Source of the DNA: an uncultured Lachnospiraceae bacterium
Lineage (GTDB): Bacteria > Bacillota > Clostridia > Lachnospirales > Lachnospiraceae
DNA: 61,094 nt
Reading direction: 5' to 3'
Assembly (NCBI GenBank): GCA_947576945.1
Contig: CANPTH010000019.1
Span: 1-61,094 of the forward strand
Numbering within the stretch: the first letter of the stretch is position 1; each line of letters starts with the position of its first letter. Below, piece after piece: positions 7,214 to 16,790 of this stretch. The position numbers were made by a program, and so were the translations under genes. The notes beneath the pieces were generated by a model. That model saw only the letters and a program-made list of their open reading frames with translations. It was not told the origin of the DNA and did no database searches.

Positions 7214-8719
7214 TCAGTGCGCCAGTCGGTTTAACCGGCTGGCCTTGTGATGTTCTTTCCAGACGGTCTTCTTGTATGCGAACAGATCCTTCCAGATCGT
7301 CGGATGGAACAGCAAAAGCAGCGGGAACAGCTCCAGACGGCCGGCCAACATGTCAAACATCAGGACATACTTGGAAAAAGGCGAGAAAAAGCCGAAATTT
7401 CCCGTAGGCCCCACCAGTTCCAGACCGGGGCCTATATTGTTGATGGTGGCCGCCACGGCGGTAAAAGAGGTCACCAGGTCCGTATTCTCGAAGGAGATCA
7501 GAAATACGGACAGAACAAAAAGGACCATAAAAGTGATCATATAGACATTGATAGAACGAACCACATCGTGGTCGATGGGCTTGCCGTCCATCTTGATCTT
7601 CTTGATGCTCTTCGGGTGGATATAGGAAAAGAATTCCTTCCGCACCGTCTTGAACAATACCACAAAACGGGATACCTTGATACCGCCGCCGGTACTGCCG
7701 GCGCAGGCGCCGACAAACATCAAAAGTACCAGGATTGCCTTACTGCTCTCCGGCCATTGCTGAAAATCGGTGGTGGAGAAGCCGGTGGTGGTGATGATGG
7801 AAGCCACCTGAAAAGCCGCTTTGGTTACGGCATCGAAAATGCCAGTACAGGTCTTTAATATGTTAACGGCAATGAACGCAGTGGAAGCGAAAATAATGAG
7901 CAGGTAGCACCGCACTTCCTCCATGCGGAGAAAGTCTTTAATCTTGCGGAACAAAAGCAGGCAGTAGGCGTTAAAGTTGATGCCGAATAATATCATAAAT
8001 ATGGTCGTGACCCACTGCAGATAAGGGGAATAGCCGGCAATACTGTCATTCCTGATGCCGAAGCCGCCGGTTCCGGCCGTACCGAGACTGGTACACAGCG
8101 CATCAAAAAAAGGCATGCCGCCGAGCAGCAGAAGAAGGATCTCCGCTACGGTCAGGCCGGAATAGATCAGATAGAGGATCCTCACGGTGTCCTTCATCTT
8201 CGGGACCAGCTTGCCCACTGAGGGGCCCGGGCTTTCCGCACGCATCAGGTTGATGTTGGAGCCGCCGCTCATGGGAATGATCGCAAGCAGGAACACCAGA
8301 ACGCCCATGCCGCCGATCCAGTGGGTAAAGCTGCGCCAGAACAGGGAGCAGTGGGAGAGCGCTTCCACGTCGCTTAAGATGCTGGCGCCGGTGGTAGTGA
8401 AGCCGGACACCGTCTCAAAGAGCGCATCCGTGAAAGCCGGGATCTCGCCTGTCAGGTAAAAAGGGATCGCGCCGAAAACACACAGAAAGATCCAGCTTAA
8501 AGCGGTGGCGATACAGCCCTCTTTCAGATAAAAGACGCTGTTCTTCGGTTTCCGCAGGCTCATCAATACGCCCAGAAACAGGCTGCCGACAGCTGCCGGC
8601 AGATACCAGAGTCCTTCTTTTTCCTGATAAATAATGGCAACAAGACAGGGCAGCAGCATAAGAGCCGCCTCTGTCTTTAGAATACATCCTAATATATAGC
8701 GAATGATCGAACTGTTCAT
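7214..8719 (-). CDS. trkH: TrkH family potassium uptake protein
   Basis: A membrane protein of 501 residues with about ten hydrophobic segments and the four pore-loop repeats of TrkH/KtrB channels. The filter-like motifs are TTTGAS (about 108-113), GTAGTGGFG (about 215), TTTGFSTTDF (about 315) and TINNIGPGLE (about 430). It carries potassium across the membrane and is gated by TrkA. The start has GAGG upstream. It follows trkA with an 86-bp gap that holds a perfect 16-bp palindrome (8769-8784), so the two are probably one operon transcribed trkA-trkH. Confidence 0.95.
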   Translation of the reverse strand: MNSSIIRYILGCILKTEAALMLLPCLVAIIYQEKEGLWYLPAAVGSLFLGVLMSLRKPKNSVFYLKEGCIATALSWIFLCVFGAIPFYLTGEIPAFTDALFETVSGFTTTGASILSDVEALSHCSLFWRSFTHWIGGMGVLVFLLAIIPMSGGSNINLMRAESPGPSVGKLVPKMKDTVRILYLIYSGLTVAEILLLLLGGMPFFDALCTSLGTAGTGGFGIRNDSIAGYSPYLQWVTTIFMILFGINFNAYCLLLFRKIKDFLRMEEVRCYLLIIFASTAFIAVNILKTCTGIFDAVTKAAFQVASIITTTGFSTTDFQQWPESSKAILVLLMFVGACAGSTGGGIKVSRFVVLFKTVRKEFFSYIHPKSIKKIKMDGKPIDHDVVRSINVYMITFMVLFVLSVFLISFENTDLVTSFTAVAATINNIGPGLELVGPTGNFGFFSPFSKYVLMFDMLAGRLELFPLLLLFHPTIWKDLFAYKKTVWKEHHKASRLNRLAH

Positions 8720-8805
8720 GGTTACCTCGTGTAATTCTCAGATTCGTATTGACTTCCAGCTTTCGTGAGCGTCAGCGCTGACGCGGGGGCAGATATGCTT
8801 ATGGA

Positions 8806-10212
8806 TCAGTCGTTCAAAATATCCTGCAGCACTTTAAAGCCTGTATGTGTGGTCACGATCATGACCGTGTCGCCGACCTGGATGGAATCCTGGCCGCTGG
8901 GGATGATGATCGTGCCCCGGCGGTTGATGAAAGAGATCAGCAGGCCCTTTTTCAGGGAAAGCTGTGCCAGCGGGATGTTTGTCACGGGCGATTCGCTTTT
9001 TACGCGGAATTCAATGGCTTCCACGCGGAAATCAAACATATGGTAGAGGGTTTCGATATTGCTGCTGTTCATGGAAGCTTTCTTCGCGCGGACATAAGCC
9101 ACAATCGCCTCCGAAGCGATATAACGCGGATAGATGACGCTGTCCATGTTCAGGCCGCCGAGGACCCCTTTGTAGTTGGTGCGGTTGATCTTGGTGATGA
9201 CCTTGGCATGGGAGACGTGTCTGGCATGGAGTGTCAGCAGGATATTCTCCTCGTCGATGCCGGTCAGGGGAACGAAAGACTCCACGTATTCGATCCCTTC
9301 CTCCCGAAGCAGTTCTTCGTTGGTGCCGTCGCCGTTGATGATAACGGCCTTGGGCAGCAGGATACTCAGCTCTTCACAGCGTTTGGGATTGCTGTCGATG
9401 ATCTTGACCGAGATGCCCATGTGGAGCAGCTGCGTGGCAAGATAATAGGAAGATTTACCGCCGCCGATGATCATGGTATTTTTGACCGCATGGGTCTTAA
9501 AACCGATTTTTTCGAGGAAGGATTTGGCATCCCGTCTGGTGGAGACGAAGGAGATGCAGTCGCCCCGCAGGATACGGAAATTACCGGAAGGAATGTAAAT
9601 CTCACTGTCCCGTTCTACGGCGCAGATCAGCACGTTGTCGGCGATATTTTTGCCCACGGTCTTGCCCAGATCGGCTACCATCATGCCGTCTAACAGATTT
9701 TCCTCCGGTACTTTAAACTTGATCATTTCCGCCTGGCCGTGGGCGAAGGTGTCCACTTCCAGCGCGGTAGGGAGATAGAGGATACGCGCCATCTCACGGG
9801 ACGCTTCCAGTTCCGGATTGATGATCATGGCAAGGCCCAGACGTTCTCTTAAGTAATTGGCTTCCATACTGTAATCCGGCGTACGGACTCTGGCGATGGC
9901 GGAACAGTTGCCGACACGCTTCGCCACGGTACAGCACAGAAGGTTCAGCTCATCCGAATCGGTGACCGCGATGATCAGATCGGTATGGTCTATATCTGCC
10001 TCCTTCTGGACGCTGAAGCTGGCGCCGTTGCCGACAACGCCCATCACGTCATAGAGGTTGGTCAGTTCCTGTATTTTCTGTTGGTTCTTGTCGATCAGGG
10101 TGATGTTGTGGCCTTCCTTAATCAGCTGGGCGATCAGGGTCTGTCCGACTTTGCCGCAGCCAACGATGATGATCTGCAATCCCTGTTCGACAGGTTTCTT
10201 TTGCTTGAACAT
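8806..10212 (-). CDS. trkA: TrkA, NAD-binding gating subunit of potassium uptake
   Basis: A protein of 468 residues from ATG 10212, which has GGAGAA upstream; a longer frame to 10239 has no ribosome binding site. It contains two tandem RCK units, each with a Rossmann strand and TrkA-C lobe: IIIVGCGKVGQTLI at about 15 and TMIIGGGKSSYYLA at about 240. It binds NAD(H) or other adenine nucleotides at the cytoplasmic face and gates TrkH, encoded just downstream. The bases before the start (TTCGGAATGGAG) match the tail of the hairpin leader family found later in this window, which may be coincidence or a remnant. Confidence 0.95.
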   Translation of the reverse strand: MFKQKKPVEQGLQIIIVGCGKVGQTLIAQLIKEGHNITLIDKNQQKIQELTNLYDVMGVVGNGASFSVQKEADIDHTDLIIAVTDSDELNLLCCTVAKRVGNCSAIARVRTPDYSMEANYLRERLGLAMIINPELEASREMARILYLPTALEVDTFAHGQAEMIKFKVPEENLLDGMMVADLGKTVGKNIADNVLICAVERDSEIYIPSGNFRILRGDCISFVSTRRDAKSFLEKIGFKTHAVKNTMIIGGGKSSYYLATQLLHMGISVKIIDSNPKRCEELSILLPKAVIINGDGTNEELLREEGIEYVESFVPLTGIDEENILLTLHARHVSHAKVITKINRTNYKGVLGGLNMDSVIYPRYIASEAIVAYVRAKKASMNSSNIETLYHMFDFRVEAIEFRVKSESPVTNIPLAQLSLKKGLLISFINRRGTIIIPSGQDSIQVGDTVMIVTTHTGFKVLQDILND

Positions 10213-10239
10213 TTCTTCTCCATTCCGAAACACCCGCAT

Positions 10240-10623
10240 TTGATTTGCTGTCTCTGTCTATATTGCATATAATGGATGGGGTTTCGTTACCGTCTATACT
10301 GTACTGTATCATGCACTGGCGGCATGATCTGCTGCCGGTGCGCAGTGCCCTGAAAAGGCCTGAAAAGCACAAGTATACGCAACTATATATAACACCTCGC
10401 AGGGAAAAAATCAATAGACTTTTTGCATAATTAATGGTTTCTTAAGAGTGGAAAAATATGCATGGATTGCGGTCCGCAACCAATAGTAGCGGCTGTGACA
10501 CCCAGAGTTGGTCGCGCAACCGGGGCGGCCTCATTATGATGATACAAAACGGCCGTCACAGGTGCCCGGCAGAGTCACCGGACGACCGGATAAATTTAAA
10601 GAAGAAAGGGTTGTGAAAATTTT
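10240..10623. other. Intergenic region between divergent trkA and MFS genes
   Basis: No gene is seen. The right half is GC-rich and full of short inverted repeats (for example GGCTGTGACACC against later GTCACAGG, and CGGCC against GGCCG around 10505-10590), so the MFS transcript may have a folded leader. The left half is AT-rich and should hold the divergent promoters, but no hexamer pair is convincing. Confidence 0.3.
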
Positions 10624-11877
10624 ATGGAACATGGAAAAATGGAGAACAGATTATTTACGAAGGATTTCACACTGGTGGTGATCGGGCAGATCATCTCCCT
10701 GTTTGGCAATGCGGTCGTCCGGTTCGCGCTGCCTCTGTACTTATTAAATCAGACGGGTTCGTCGGCGTTGTACGGCACGGTGATGGCGTGTGCCTTTATA
10801 CCGATGATTATTCTGTCGCCGGTGGGCGGGATGATCGCCGACCGGGTGAACAAGAGGAATATCATGGTGGCGCTTGATTTTACCACGGCGGGGCTGATCC
10901 TTGTTTTCATGGCGCTGCAGGGCAAAGTAAACCTGGTGTTCCTGCTGGCATTGACACTGATGCTGTTATATGGAATAGCGGGCGCTTATCAGCCGGCGGT
11001 GCAGGCGAGCATACCGGCTCTTGTGCAGCAGGAAGAGTTTATGAGGGCCAATGCGGTCATCAATGTGGTCAGCTCCTTTGCGTCGCTGCTGGGGCCGGTA
11101 CTGGGCGGCGTTTTGTACAGCCTATACGGTCTTCTTCCGATTCTGGAGGTAGGGCTTGTCTGCTTCGTGCTGTCGGCGGTGATGGAAATTTTTATCAGAA
11201 TCCCTTTTCAAAAACAGGAGACGGCGGGCAGTATCTGGAAGATCATGCGGCAGGATCTCCGGGAGAGTTTTCACTTTATCCGCAGGGAAAAGCCGGTGAT
11301 CGGCAAGGGACTTGTGATGGTATGCTGTGTAAATTTCTTTTTCTCTGCGCTGATCAATATAGGATTGCCTTATCTGGTTACGGAGGTACTGCCCTTTTCG
11401 GCATCACTGGCCAACAGGCTGTATGGCTATGCGCAGGGCGCGCTGGCGGCCGGCGGTATTGTGGGCGGCATTGGCGCCGGTATCCTGGCGAAGAAACTGC
11501 AGGTCAGTAAGGTGGGAAATCTGCTTCTGATCGCAGCCCTGTGTCTGTTTCCGGTGGGGCTTTCGCTTCTTCTGACGGAGTCTGCAATGGCGGCTTACCT
11601 GATCCTGGCAGGCTGTTGTTTTGTGATCATGGTGGTGGCTACGATTTTCAGTGTACAGATCATGGCCTTCGTGCAGATGGAGACGCCGCAGCATCTTGTG
11701 GGCAAGGTGATCTCGGTGTGCATGATGCTGTCCATGTGTGCACAGCCGCTTGGCAATGCGATGTATGGTTTCCTGTTTGAACTGTGCGCGGGACGGGAAG
11801 CCGTGGTGGTACTGGCGGCGGGAGCGGCGTCACTTGTGGTGGCGATGAAGGCGCGGCAGGTGTTCTCAGCGTTGTAG
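10624..11877 (+). CDS. MFS transporter, drug/siderophore-exporter type
   Basis: A membrane protein of 417 residues with about 12 hydrophobic segments. The loop between helices 2 and 3 carries the MFS signature GGMIADRVNKRN (about 69-80). The early segment IGQIISLFGNAVVRFALPLYL is typical of MFS_3-type exporters (macrolide or enterobactin exporters). It probably moves a small molecule out by proton antiport; the substrate cannot be told. The start has AAGAAAGGG upstream; a second in-frame ATG five codons later is possible. It stands alone, with the restriction-modification operon downstream. Confidence 0.88.
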   Translation: MEHGKMENRLFTKDFTLVVIGQIISLFGNAVVRFALPLYLLNQTGSSALYGTVMACAFIPMIILSPVGGMIADRVNKRNIMVALDFTTAGLILVFMALQGKVNLVFLLALTLMLLYGIAGAYQPAVQASIPALVQQEEFMRANAVINVVSSFASLLGPVLGGVLYSLYGLLPILEVGLVCFVLSAVMEIFIRIPFQKQETAGSIWKIMRQDLRESFHFIRREKPVIGKGLVMVCCVNFFFSALINIGLPYLVTEVLPFSASLANRLYGYAQGALAAGGIVGGIGAGILAKKLQVSKVGNLLLIAALCLFPVGLSLLLTESAMAAYLILAGCCFVIMVVATIFSVQIMAFVQMETPQHLVGKVISVCMMLSMCAQPLGNAMYGFLFELCAGREAVVVLAAGAASLVVAMKARQVFSAL

Positions 11878-11978
11878 ACTTATGAGTTCCAAAGGCAAAT
11901 ATGTATCCATGCAAACTGGTGTGGGTGGTAAGCAGAACGGTAATTAATATGAAAAAAGAAAATATGTTCGATTAATGA

Positions 11979-12007
11979 TTGCCTTTTTGGAACAGTTGGA
12001 GTATAAT
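11979..12007 (+). promoter_or_regulatory. Promoter and leader of the restriction-modification operon
   Basis: TTGCCT (11979-11984), 17 bp, TATAAT (12002-12007). Just downstream GGGAAAAT and ATTTTTTCCC can pair (about 12010-12036). A CCAGG site (12035-12039), the expected target class of this system, overlaps the ribosome binding site of the methyltransferase. Confidence 0.55.
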
Positions 12008-12049
12008 GGGGGAAAATCAGGTATAAATTTTTTCCCAGGAGTGATGAGC

Positions 12050-13210
12050 ATGAAACAGGTACATATTAGAATGGAAGATGCACTGTATGATGAATTAAAC
12101 AATTATTCGACTTCCATGGAACAGACAATGCAGGATTGTGTAAGAGAAGCGGTGGCATATTATATAACCGATACCAGGAAGAAGCAGAAGAATCCGGAAA
12201 ATAATAAATTTACATTTATCGATTTGTTTGCAGGTATTGGAGGAATGCGGATTGCATTTGAAAGAGCAGGTGGAAGCTGCGTCTATTCAAATGAATGGAA
12301 TAAGTACAGCCAGCAGACTTATTTTGCTAATTTTGGTGAACTGCCGGAGGGAGATATCACACAGGTGAAGGCTGCAGATATTCCGGACCATGATATTCTG
12401 GTTGCAGGCTTTCCATGTCAACCGTTTTCCATAGCAGGGGTATCCAAGAAAAACAGTATGGGCAGAGCAACAGGATTTGAGGATAAGACACAGGGAACAC
12501 TGTTTTTCGATGTATGCAGAATTTTGAAGGAGAAACGTCCCAAAGCGTTTCTCCTCGAAAATGTCAAAAATCTATGCAGCCATGATAAAGGGAGGACCTT
12601 TAAAATTATCAGGGAATCTTTAGATGAACTGGGATATGAGATATTTTTTGAGGTATTGGATGGACAACAGTTTGTACCACAACACAGGGAGAGAATTTTA
12701 ATCGTTGGATTCGATAGAGCAAGATATATGGACAATGTTGCTTTTCAGTTTGACATAACGCCTGAAATACCCAGACCGGTAATGCGTGATATTCTTGATT
12801 CAGAGGTGGACGGCAAATATACACTGTCGGATAAACTGTGGAATTATTTACAGAATTACGCAGCAAAACACAGGGCGGCCGGAAATGGATTCGGATATGG
12901 AATTGCACCATTAGATGGAATTTCACGGACAATCAGCGCTCGTTATTATAAAGATGGCTCAGAGATTCTTATTGCACAGAAGAATAAGAATCCACGCAGA
13001 TTGACTCCACGGGAATGTGCAAGACTGCAGGGGTTTCCGGATACTTTTAAAATTCCCGTTTCAGATACACAGGCGTATAAACAGTTTGGAAATTCAGTGG
13101 TAGTGCCTCTGATGGAAAATGTTGCCAGATTGATGGTGGAAAAATTAAAGGTACTTGACAGCAGTGTGAATCAGAGTAGAGAGGATAAGACATGGAGAAT
13201 GGTTATCTGA
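12050..13210 (+). CDS. DNA (cytosine-5-)-methyltransferase with RHH-like N-terminus
   Basis: A protein of 386 residues from ATG 12050 (AGGAG upstream). Residues about 1-42 ([16 protein letters not shown], then [14 protein letters not shown]) look like a ribbon-helix-helix DNA-binding unit. The C5-methyltransferase core follows: motif [15 protein letters not shown] (about 60), catalytic loop PCQPFS (about 122), [17 protein letters not shown], and [14 protein letters not shown] with KQFGNSV near the end. It methylates cytosine in the host target, protecting it from the endonuclease whose gene overlaps its 3' end by 19 nt. The partner type suggests a CCWGG or CCNGG-like target. The RHH part may let it repress its own promoter. 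The operon is AT-richer than its surroundings and is probably acquired. Confidence 0.95.
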   Translation: MKQVHIRMEDALYDELNNYSTSMEQTMQDCVREAVAYYITDTRKKQKNPENNKFTFIDLFAGIGGMRIAFERAGGSCVYSNEWNKYSQQTYFANFGELPEGDITQVKAADIPDHDILVAGFPCQPFSIAGVSKKNSMGRATGFEDKTQGTLFFDVCRILKEKRPKAFLLENVKNLCSHDKGRTFKIIRESLDELGYEIFFEVLDGQQFVPQHRERILIVGFDRARYMDNVAFQFDITPEIPRPVMRDILDSEVDGKYTLSDKLWNYLQNYAAKHRAAGNGFGYGIAPLDGISRTISARYYKDGSEILIAQKNKNPRRLTPRECARLQGFPDTFKIPVSDTQAYKQFGNSVVVPLMENVARLMVEKLKVLDSSVNQSREDKTWRMVI

Positions 13211-14421
13211 GCAGATATTTTACAGGAATAGTTTTGAAAAGGCTGACTGAAGTTGAAACTAATCCGGCGGTTAGTAATCAACATGAATACAATGCCAGAA
13301 AACCCATGGATAAAATATTTGGAACTGAAACTCCCAGAAAAGAGTTTGAAGCGTCTTTTCTCTATATAAATGATGAAATTGTTTTGAATGCAGAAGGAAA
13401 AATGACCTGGTATGATGCCAGATATAATCATCCTACGAGGACAGAGTGGAGATTCTATTTTCAGACAACGGAAGTATCAAAACGTGCAAAAGCAGGAGAC
13501 AGCCTGTTCATATGTAAAAAGACGGACAATACTCTGTTGATTATTGTTGCGCAGAAGGATACTACTGTGGAAAATCAGTTATACTGGCTTTTTGGATTTA
13601 CAGGAATGGATACTGAGAAGTTTGTCAGCAGGACAGAGTTTGACATTGGAAATGAGCAGACAGAGCTTGCGGTCAGAATGATCCTGGAACTGATCGGAAT
13701 CGAGTATGAAGATCACAGCGCAGAACTGTATTCTGATTTAATGATGTCAGAATTTCGGGGAGGGTTTCCAACAACAAGGGAATTTTCAGCTTTTGCACGC
13801 CGGACAGTTAAGGATGTAGATCCAATAGAAGATCCCGATACTGCGTTACTGAAATGGATTAACAGAGAAGAAGCCTTGTTCAGAATAATGGAGCAGTATT
13901 TGATAAAGAACCGTTTGCAAAAAGGGTTTGTGTCAAATGGAAAAGTTGATGTTGATGGATTTATTCAGTTTTCATTGTCGGTACATAATCGGAGGAAAAG
14001 CAGAGCAGGTCTTGCGCTGGAAAACCATGTTGAAGTGCTGTTGAAATCTTGGAATATTTCGTACTCGCATACGCCTGTAACGGAAAACAGATCTAAACCG
14101 GATTTTATTTTTCCCTGTATTGAAGCTTATAAAGACAATTCATATCCGGAAAAGTATTTGACGATGTTGGGAGTAAAAAGTTCATGTAAGGACAGGTGGA
14201 GACAGGTGCTGTCAGAAGCTGACAGGATTGAAAAAAAGCATTTACTTACACTGGAGTCGGCAATCAGTGAGAATCAGACGAATGAAATGATTGATAAAAA
14301 ACTGCAGTTAACGATACCGTCGCCGATTCATGATACATACACACAGAAGCAGAGAATGTGGCTGTATACAGTCAGGATGTTTTTGAAAGAAGTAGAATCA
14401 AGGCAGAATTATCTGAAATAA
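13192..14421 (+). CDS. EcoRII-type type II restriction endonuclease
   Basis: A protein of 409 residues. The C-terminal third (about 260-400) matches the EcoRII catalytic domain: a PD-(D/E)xK-like core with SKPDFIFP, then [21 protein letters not shown] and KHLLTLE. The N-terminal part (about 1-180) probably corresponds to the EcoRII effector-binding domain. It would cleave unmethylated target DNA, possibly needing two sites as EcoRII does. It starts inside the methyltransferase 3' end, which makes the modification enzyme appear first. Base composition is AT-rich. The specificity cannot be read directly; CCWGG is inferred from the family and the presence of vsr. Confidence 0.88.
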   Translation: MENGYLSRYFTGIVLKRLTEVETNPAVSNQHEYNARKPMDKIFGTETPRKEFEASFLYINDEIVLNAEGKMTWYDARYNHPTRTEWRFYFQTTEVSKRAKAGDSLFICKKTDNTLLIIVAQKDTTVENQLYWLFGFTGMDTEKFVSRTEFDIGNEQTELAVRMILELIGIEYEDHSAELYSDLMMSEFRGGFPTTREFSAFARRTVKDVDPIEDPDTALLKWINREEALFRIMEQYLIKNRLQKGFVSNGKVDVDGFIQFSLSVHNRRKSRAGLALENHVEVLLKSWNISYSHTPVTENRSKPDFIFPCIEAYKDNSYPEKYLTMLGVKSSCKDRWRQVLSEADRIEKKHLLTLESAISENQTNEMIDKKLQLTIPSPIHDTYTQKQRMWLYTVRMFLKEVESRQNYLK

Positions 14422-14435
14422 AGCAGGAAAAAGTT

Positions 14436-14885
14436 ATGGATACAGTGAGTAAAGAACAGCGCAGCAGGAATATGGCGGCTATACAGTCTAAAAATACGAG
14501 ACCGGAAATATATCTCAGAAAGCTTTTGTTTGCCAGGGGATATCGTTACGGTTTAAATTCGAAAAGTGTGCCGGGACATCCGGATTTATATTTGCGAAAA
14601 TACAATACCGCTATTTTTGTTCATGGATGTTACTGGCATAGACATGAAGGATGCAAATATGCATATACGCCAAAATCAAGAATGGAATTCTGGGAGAAAA
14701 AATTTGCAGCAAATCAGAGAAGAGATGTGGTGGTAAGACGGGAACTGGCTGAAAGGAACGTGAAGTATGCCATTGTCTGGGAATGTACAATTAAGAAAAT
14801 GGAAAAAGACAGTCAGGAAAAAGAGCATATAATGGGAAAACTTGAAAATTTTCTGATATCTGCAGAGAAGAGTGTGGAGTTATAG
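14436..14885 (+). CDS. vsr: Very short patch repair endonuclease Vsr
   Basis: A protein of 149 residues from ATG 14436 (AGGAAAAAG upstream, 14 nt after the endonuclease stop). Family motifs are MAAIQSKNTRPEIYLRKLL (about 13-32), VPGHPDLYLRKYNTAIFVHG (around 47-66), CYWHRHEGC and FWEKKFAANQRRD. The enzyme nicks 5' of the T in T:G mismatches produced by deamination of 5-methylcytosine, limiting C-to-T mutation at the methylated sites. Its presence supports a Dcm/EcoRII-like target. It is the third gene of the restriction-modification operon. Confidence 0.96.
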   Translation: MDTVSKEQRSRNMAAIQSKNTRPEIYLRKLLFARGYRYGLNSKSVPGHPDLYLRKYNTAIFVHGCYWHRHEGCKYAYTPKSRMEFWEKKFAANQRRDVVVRRELAERNVKYAIVWECTIKKMEKDSQEKEHIMGKLENFLISAEKSVEL

Positions 14886-14915
14886 AGAAATAAAAGCGGG
14901 AGAAGGGTAGAAGGC

Positions 14916-15467
14916 ATGATTGATACATTGGTAGGACTGGATGGCGGTATCTTATTATTTCTGCAGGAGAATGTGCGGAATCCGGTGATGACGCCGATCT
15001 TAAGGCTGATCACCACGCTGGGGAACGGCGGGGCAGTGTGGATCGCGCTGACGATCCTGCTGTTGTGTATACCGAGGACGAGGAAAGCAGGCTGTATGGC
15101 TTTGGCGGCGCTTCTCGGAACGCTGCTGGTGAATAATATGATACTTAAGAATCTGGTGGCGAGAACCAGGCCCTATGAGGTGATAGAGGGGCTGACTTAC
15201 ATTGTAAGAAAGCCGGTAGATTATTCCTTTCCGTCAGGGCACGCGGGATGTTCTTTTGCGGTCGCCTGTGTGATGTTTCGCAGGCTGCCGGGGCGGTATG
15301 GTGTTCCGGCGCTGATCCTGGCGATCCTGATCGCGTTGTCCAGACTGTATGTGGGGGTGCATTATCCCAGCGATGTACTGTTTGGGGTGATCAGTGGAAT
15401 TTTGATCAGTTATGGTGCGGAAGCCATCGTCAACCGCCTGTGGAAAGGAAAACAGGAACTCGAGTAG
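14916..15467 (+). CDS. PAP2 superfamily membrane phosphatase
   Basis: A membrane protein of 183 residues with about five hydrophobic segments. The three PAP2 phosphatase motifs are present: KNLVARTRP (about 70-80), PSGHAG (about 108-113) and SRLYVGVHYPSDV (about 140-152), with the catalytic histidines. It probably dephosphorylates undecaprenyl pyrophosphate or another lipid phosphate at the outer face of the membrane; the substrate is inferred from the family. GC content returns to the chromosomal level here, just after vsr. Confidence 0.92.
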   Translation: MIDTLVGLDGGILLFLQENVRNPVMTPILRLITTLGNGGAVWIALTILLLCIPRTRKAGCMALAALLGTLLVNNMILKNLVARTRPYEVIEGLTYIVRKPVDYSFPSGHAGCSFAVACVMFRRLPGRYGVPALILAILIALSRLYVGVHYPSDVLFGVISGILISYGAEAIVNRLWKGKQELE

Positions 15468-15574
15468 CCGGCCGGGTCTATGGTGTTTTACGGCGGTGAA
15501 GAAGATCCGGCAAACGGGGCATGGGAGAGGTTCGCTTTTAATGGATGCGCTGCATGGAAGTGGAGGACGTGGGG

Positions 15575-16444
15575 ATGCATTTTGTGGAGGTCAAGGGGAT
15601 TCTGTCTTCCAATAACGGTATGAATTTGTATCGGGGCTGTACCCATGGCTGTATCTACTGTGACAGCCGCAGCTCCTGTTATCAGTTTACCCATGTTTTC
15701 GAGGATATCGAGGTGAAGCAGAATGCACCGGAGCTGTTAGAGCGGGCGCTCCGCTCCAAAAGGAAGAAATGCATGATCGGCACCGGGGCCATGTGCGATT
15801 CCTATATGCACTGTGAGGAACAGCTGCGGTTGACACGCAGATGTCTGGAGTTGATCGACGCTTATGGGTTCGGGGTCGCTATACAGACGAAATCGGACAG
15901 AATCCTGCGGGATCTGGATCTGCTTTGCAGTATCAACCGCAAGGCAAAATGTGTGGTGCAGATGACGCTGACCACTTACGACGAGGAGCTGTGCCGTATT
16001 GTGGAACCAAATGTATGTACGACGAGAAGGCGTTTTGAAGTGCTGAAGACGATGCAGGAGAACGGCATTCCTACAGTGGTCTGGCTGTCGCCGATCCTTC
16101 CTTATATCAATGATACAATGGAAAATATTCAGGGAATCCTGCAGTATTGTGCGCAGGCCGGTGTGTATGGGATCATCTGCTTTGGCATGGGGATGACGCT
16201 CAGGCAGGGGGACCGGGAGTATTACTATGCCGCTCTGGATAAGCATTTTCCGGGACTGCGTGAAAAGTATCACCGCAGATACGGGTATGCCTACGAGATT
16301 CCCAGCGACAGGGCAAAAGAGCTGATGCAGTATTTTCATGCGTTTTGCGCAGAGCACGGTATCGTGAGCGACTGTGGACAGCTGTTCGAGTATCTGCATG
16401 AGTTTCCGGAAAATAAAGGATATGAGCAGCTGTCGCTTTTCTGA
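15575..16444 (+). CDS. SPL-family radical SAM protein
   Basis: A protein of 289 residues from ATG 15575, which has GGAGG 8 nt upstream; an earlier ATG at 15545 lacks a site. The radical SAM cluster is CTHGCIYCDSR (about 20-30), which binds a 4Fe-4S cluster and S-adenosylmethionine. The barrel continues with IGTGAMCDSY, VAIQTKSDRILRDLDLL, VQMTLTTYDEELCRIVEP and WLSPILPYIND, the pattern of the spore-photoproduct-lyase-like (Rv2578c) group. The substrate is unknown; true spore photoproduct lyase is longer. It stands alone, with a strong terminator downstream. Confidence 0.9.
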   Translation: MHFVEVKGILSSNNGMNLYRGCTHGCIYCDSRSSCYQFTHVFEDIEVKQNAPELLERALRSKRKKCMIGTGAMCDSYMHCEEQLRLTRRCLELIDAYGFGVAIQTKSDRILRDLDLLCSINRKAKCVVQMTLTTYDEELCRIVEPNVCTTRRRFEVLKTMQENGIPTVVWLSPILPYINDTMENIQGILQYCAQAGVYGIICFGMGMTLRQGDREYYYAALDKHFPGLREKYHRRYGYAYEIPSDRAKELMQYFHAFCAEHGIVSDCGQLFEYLHEFPENKGYEQLSLF

Positions 16445-16488
16445 GCGTCTGTGAATACAAAGGAATTATTTGCAATATAAGATAGAAA

Positions 16489-16532
16489 GAAACGCCGTAT
16501 CGGATAAGAAACTTTTCCGACACGGCGTTTTT
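16489..16532. terminator. Strong bidirectional terminator
   Basis: GAAACGCCGT and TCGGA pair with TCCGA and ACGGCGTTTTT, giving a long stem with T runs on both strands. It ends both the radical SAM gene (plus) and the RHH gene (minus). Confidence 0.9.
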
Positions 16533-16572
16533 GGTACGCTTCTGTTCTATGAAATTTTGTGGCGGCGGCTGA

Positions 16573-16773
16573 TCACAGATCCAGCTCCGGTGGCACGTCG
16601 ATCTCGTCGGAAACATACTTTCCGTTCTTCTTGCGCTGCCTTACACATTCCGTGAGAAGGTATTCGATCTGTCCGTTGACAGACCGGAAATCGTCTTCTG
16701 CCCATGCGGCGATGGCATTATACAGCTTGGCAGATAATCTGAGGGGTACTTGTTTCTTGCCTGTATCACCCAT
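16573..16773 (-). CDS. Arc-type ribbon-helix-helix DNA-binding protein
   Basis: A protein of 66 residues. The segment [20 protein letters not shown] (about 6-25) is a classic Arc/MetJ beta strand and first helix, followed by [16 protein letters not shown] as the second helix. It would dimerize and bind a palindromic operator. It lies 17 bp after the SPFH gene in the same operon, an arrangement common in Firmicutes. The likely operator is the 19-bp palindrome at 17957-17975, so it is inferred to autorepress the SPFH operon. Confidence 0.88.
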   Translation of the reverse strand: MGDTGKKQVPLRLSAKLYNAIAAWAEDDFRSVNGQIEYLLTECVRQRKKNGKYVSDEIDVPPELDL

Positions 16774-16790
16774 ACTGACCTCCGCTTTTC

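Noticed and set aside
8845-9693. Plus-strand open frame of 282 codons
   Set aside because: Antisense of trkA, whose two RCK domains are unmistakable.
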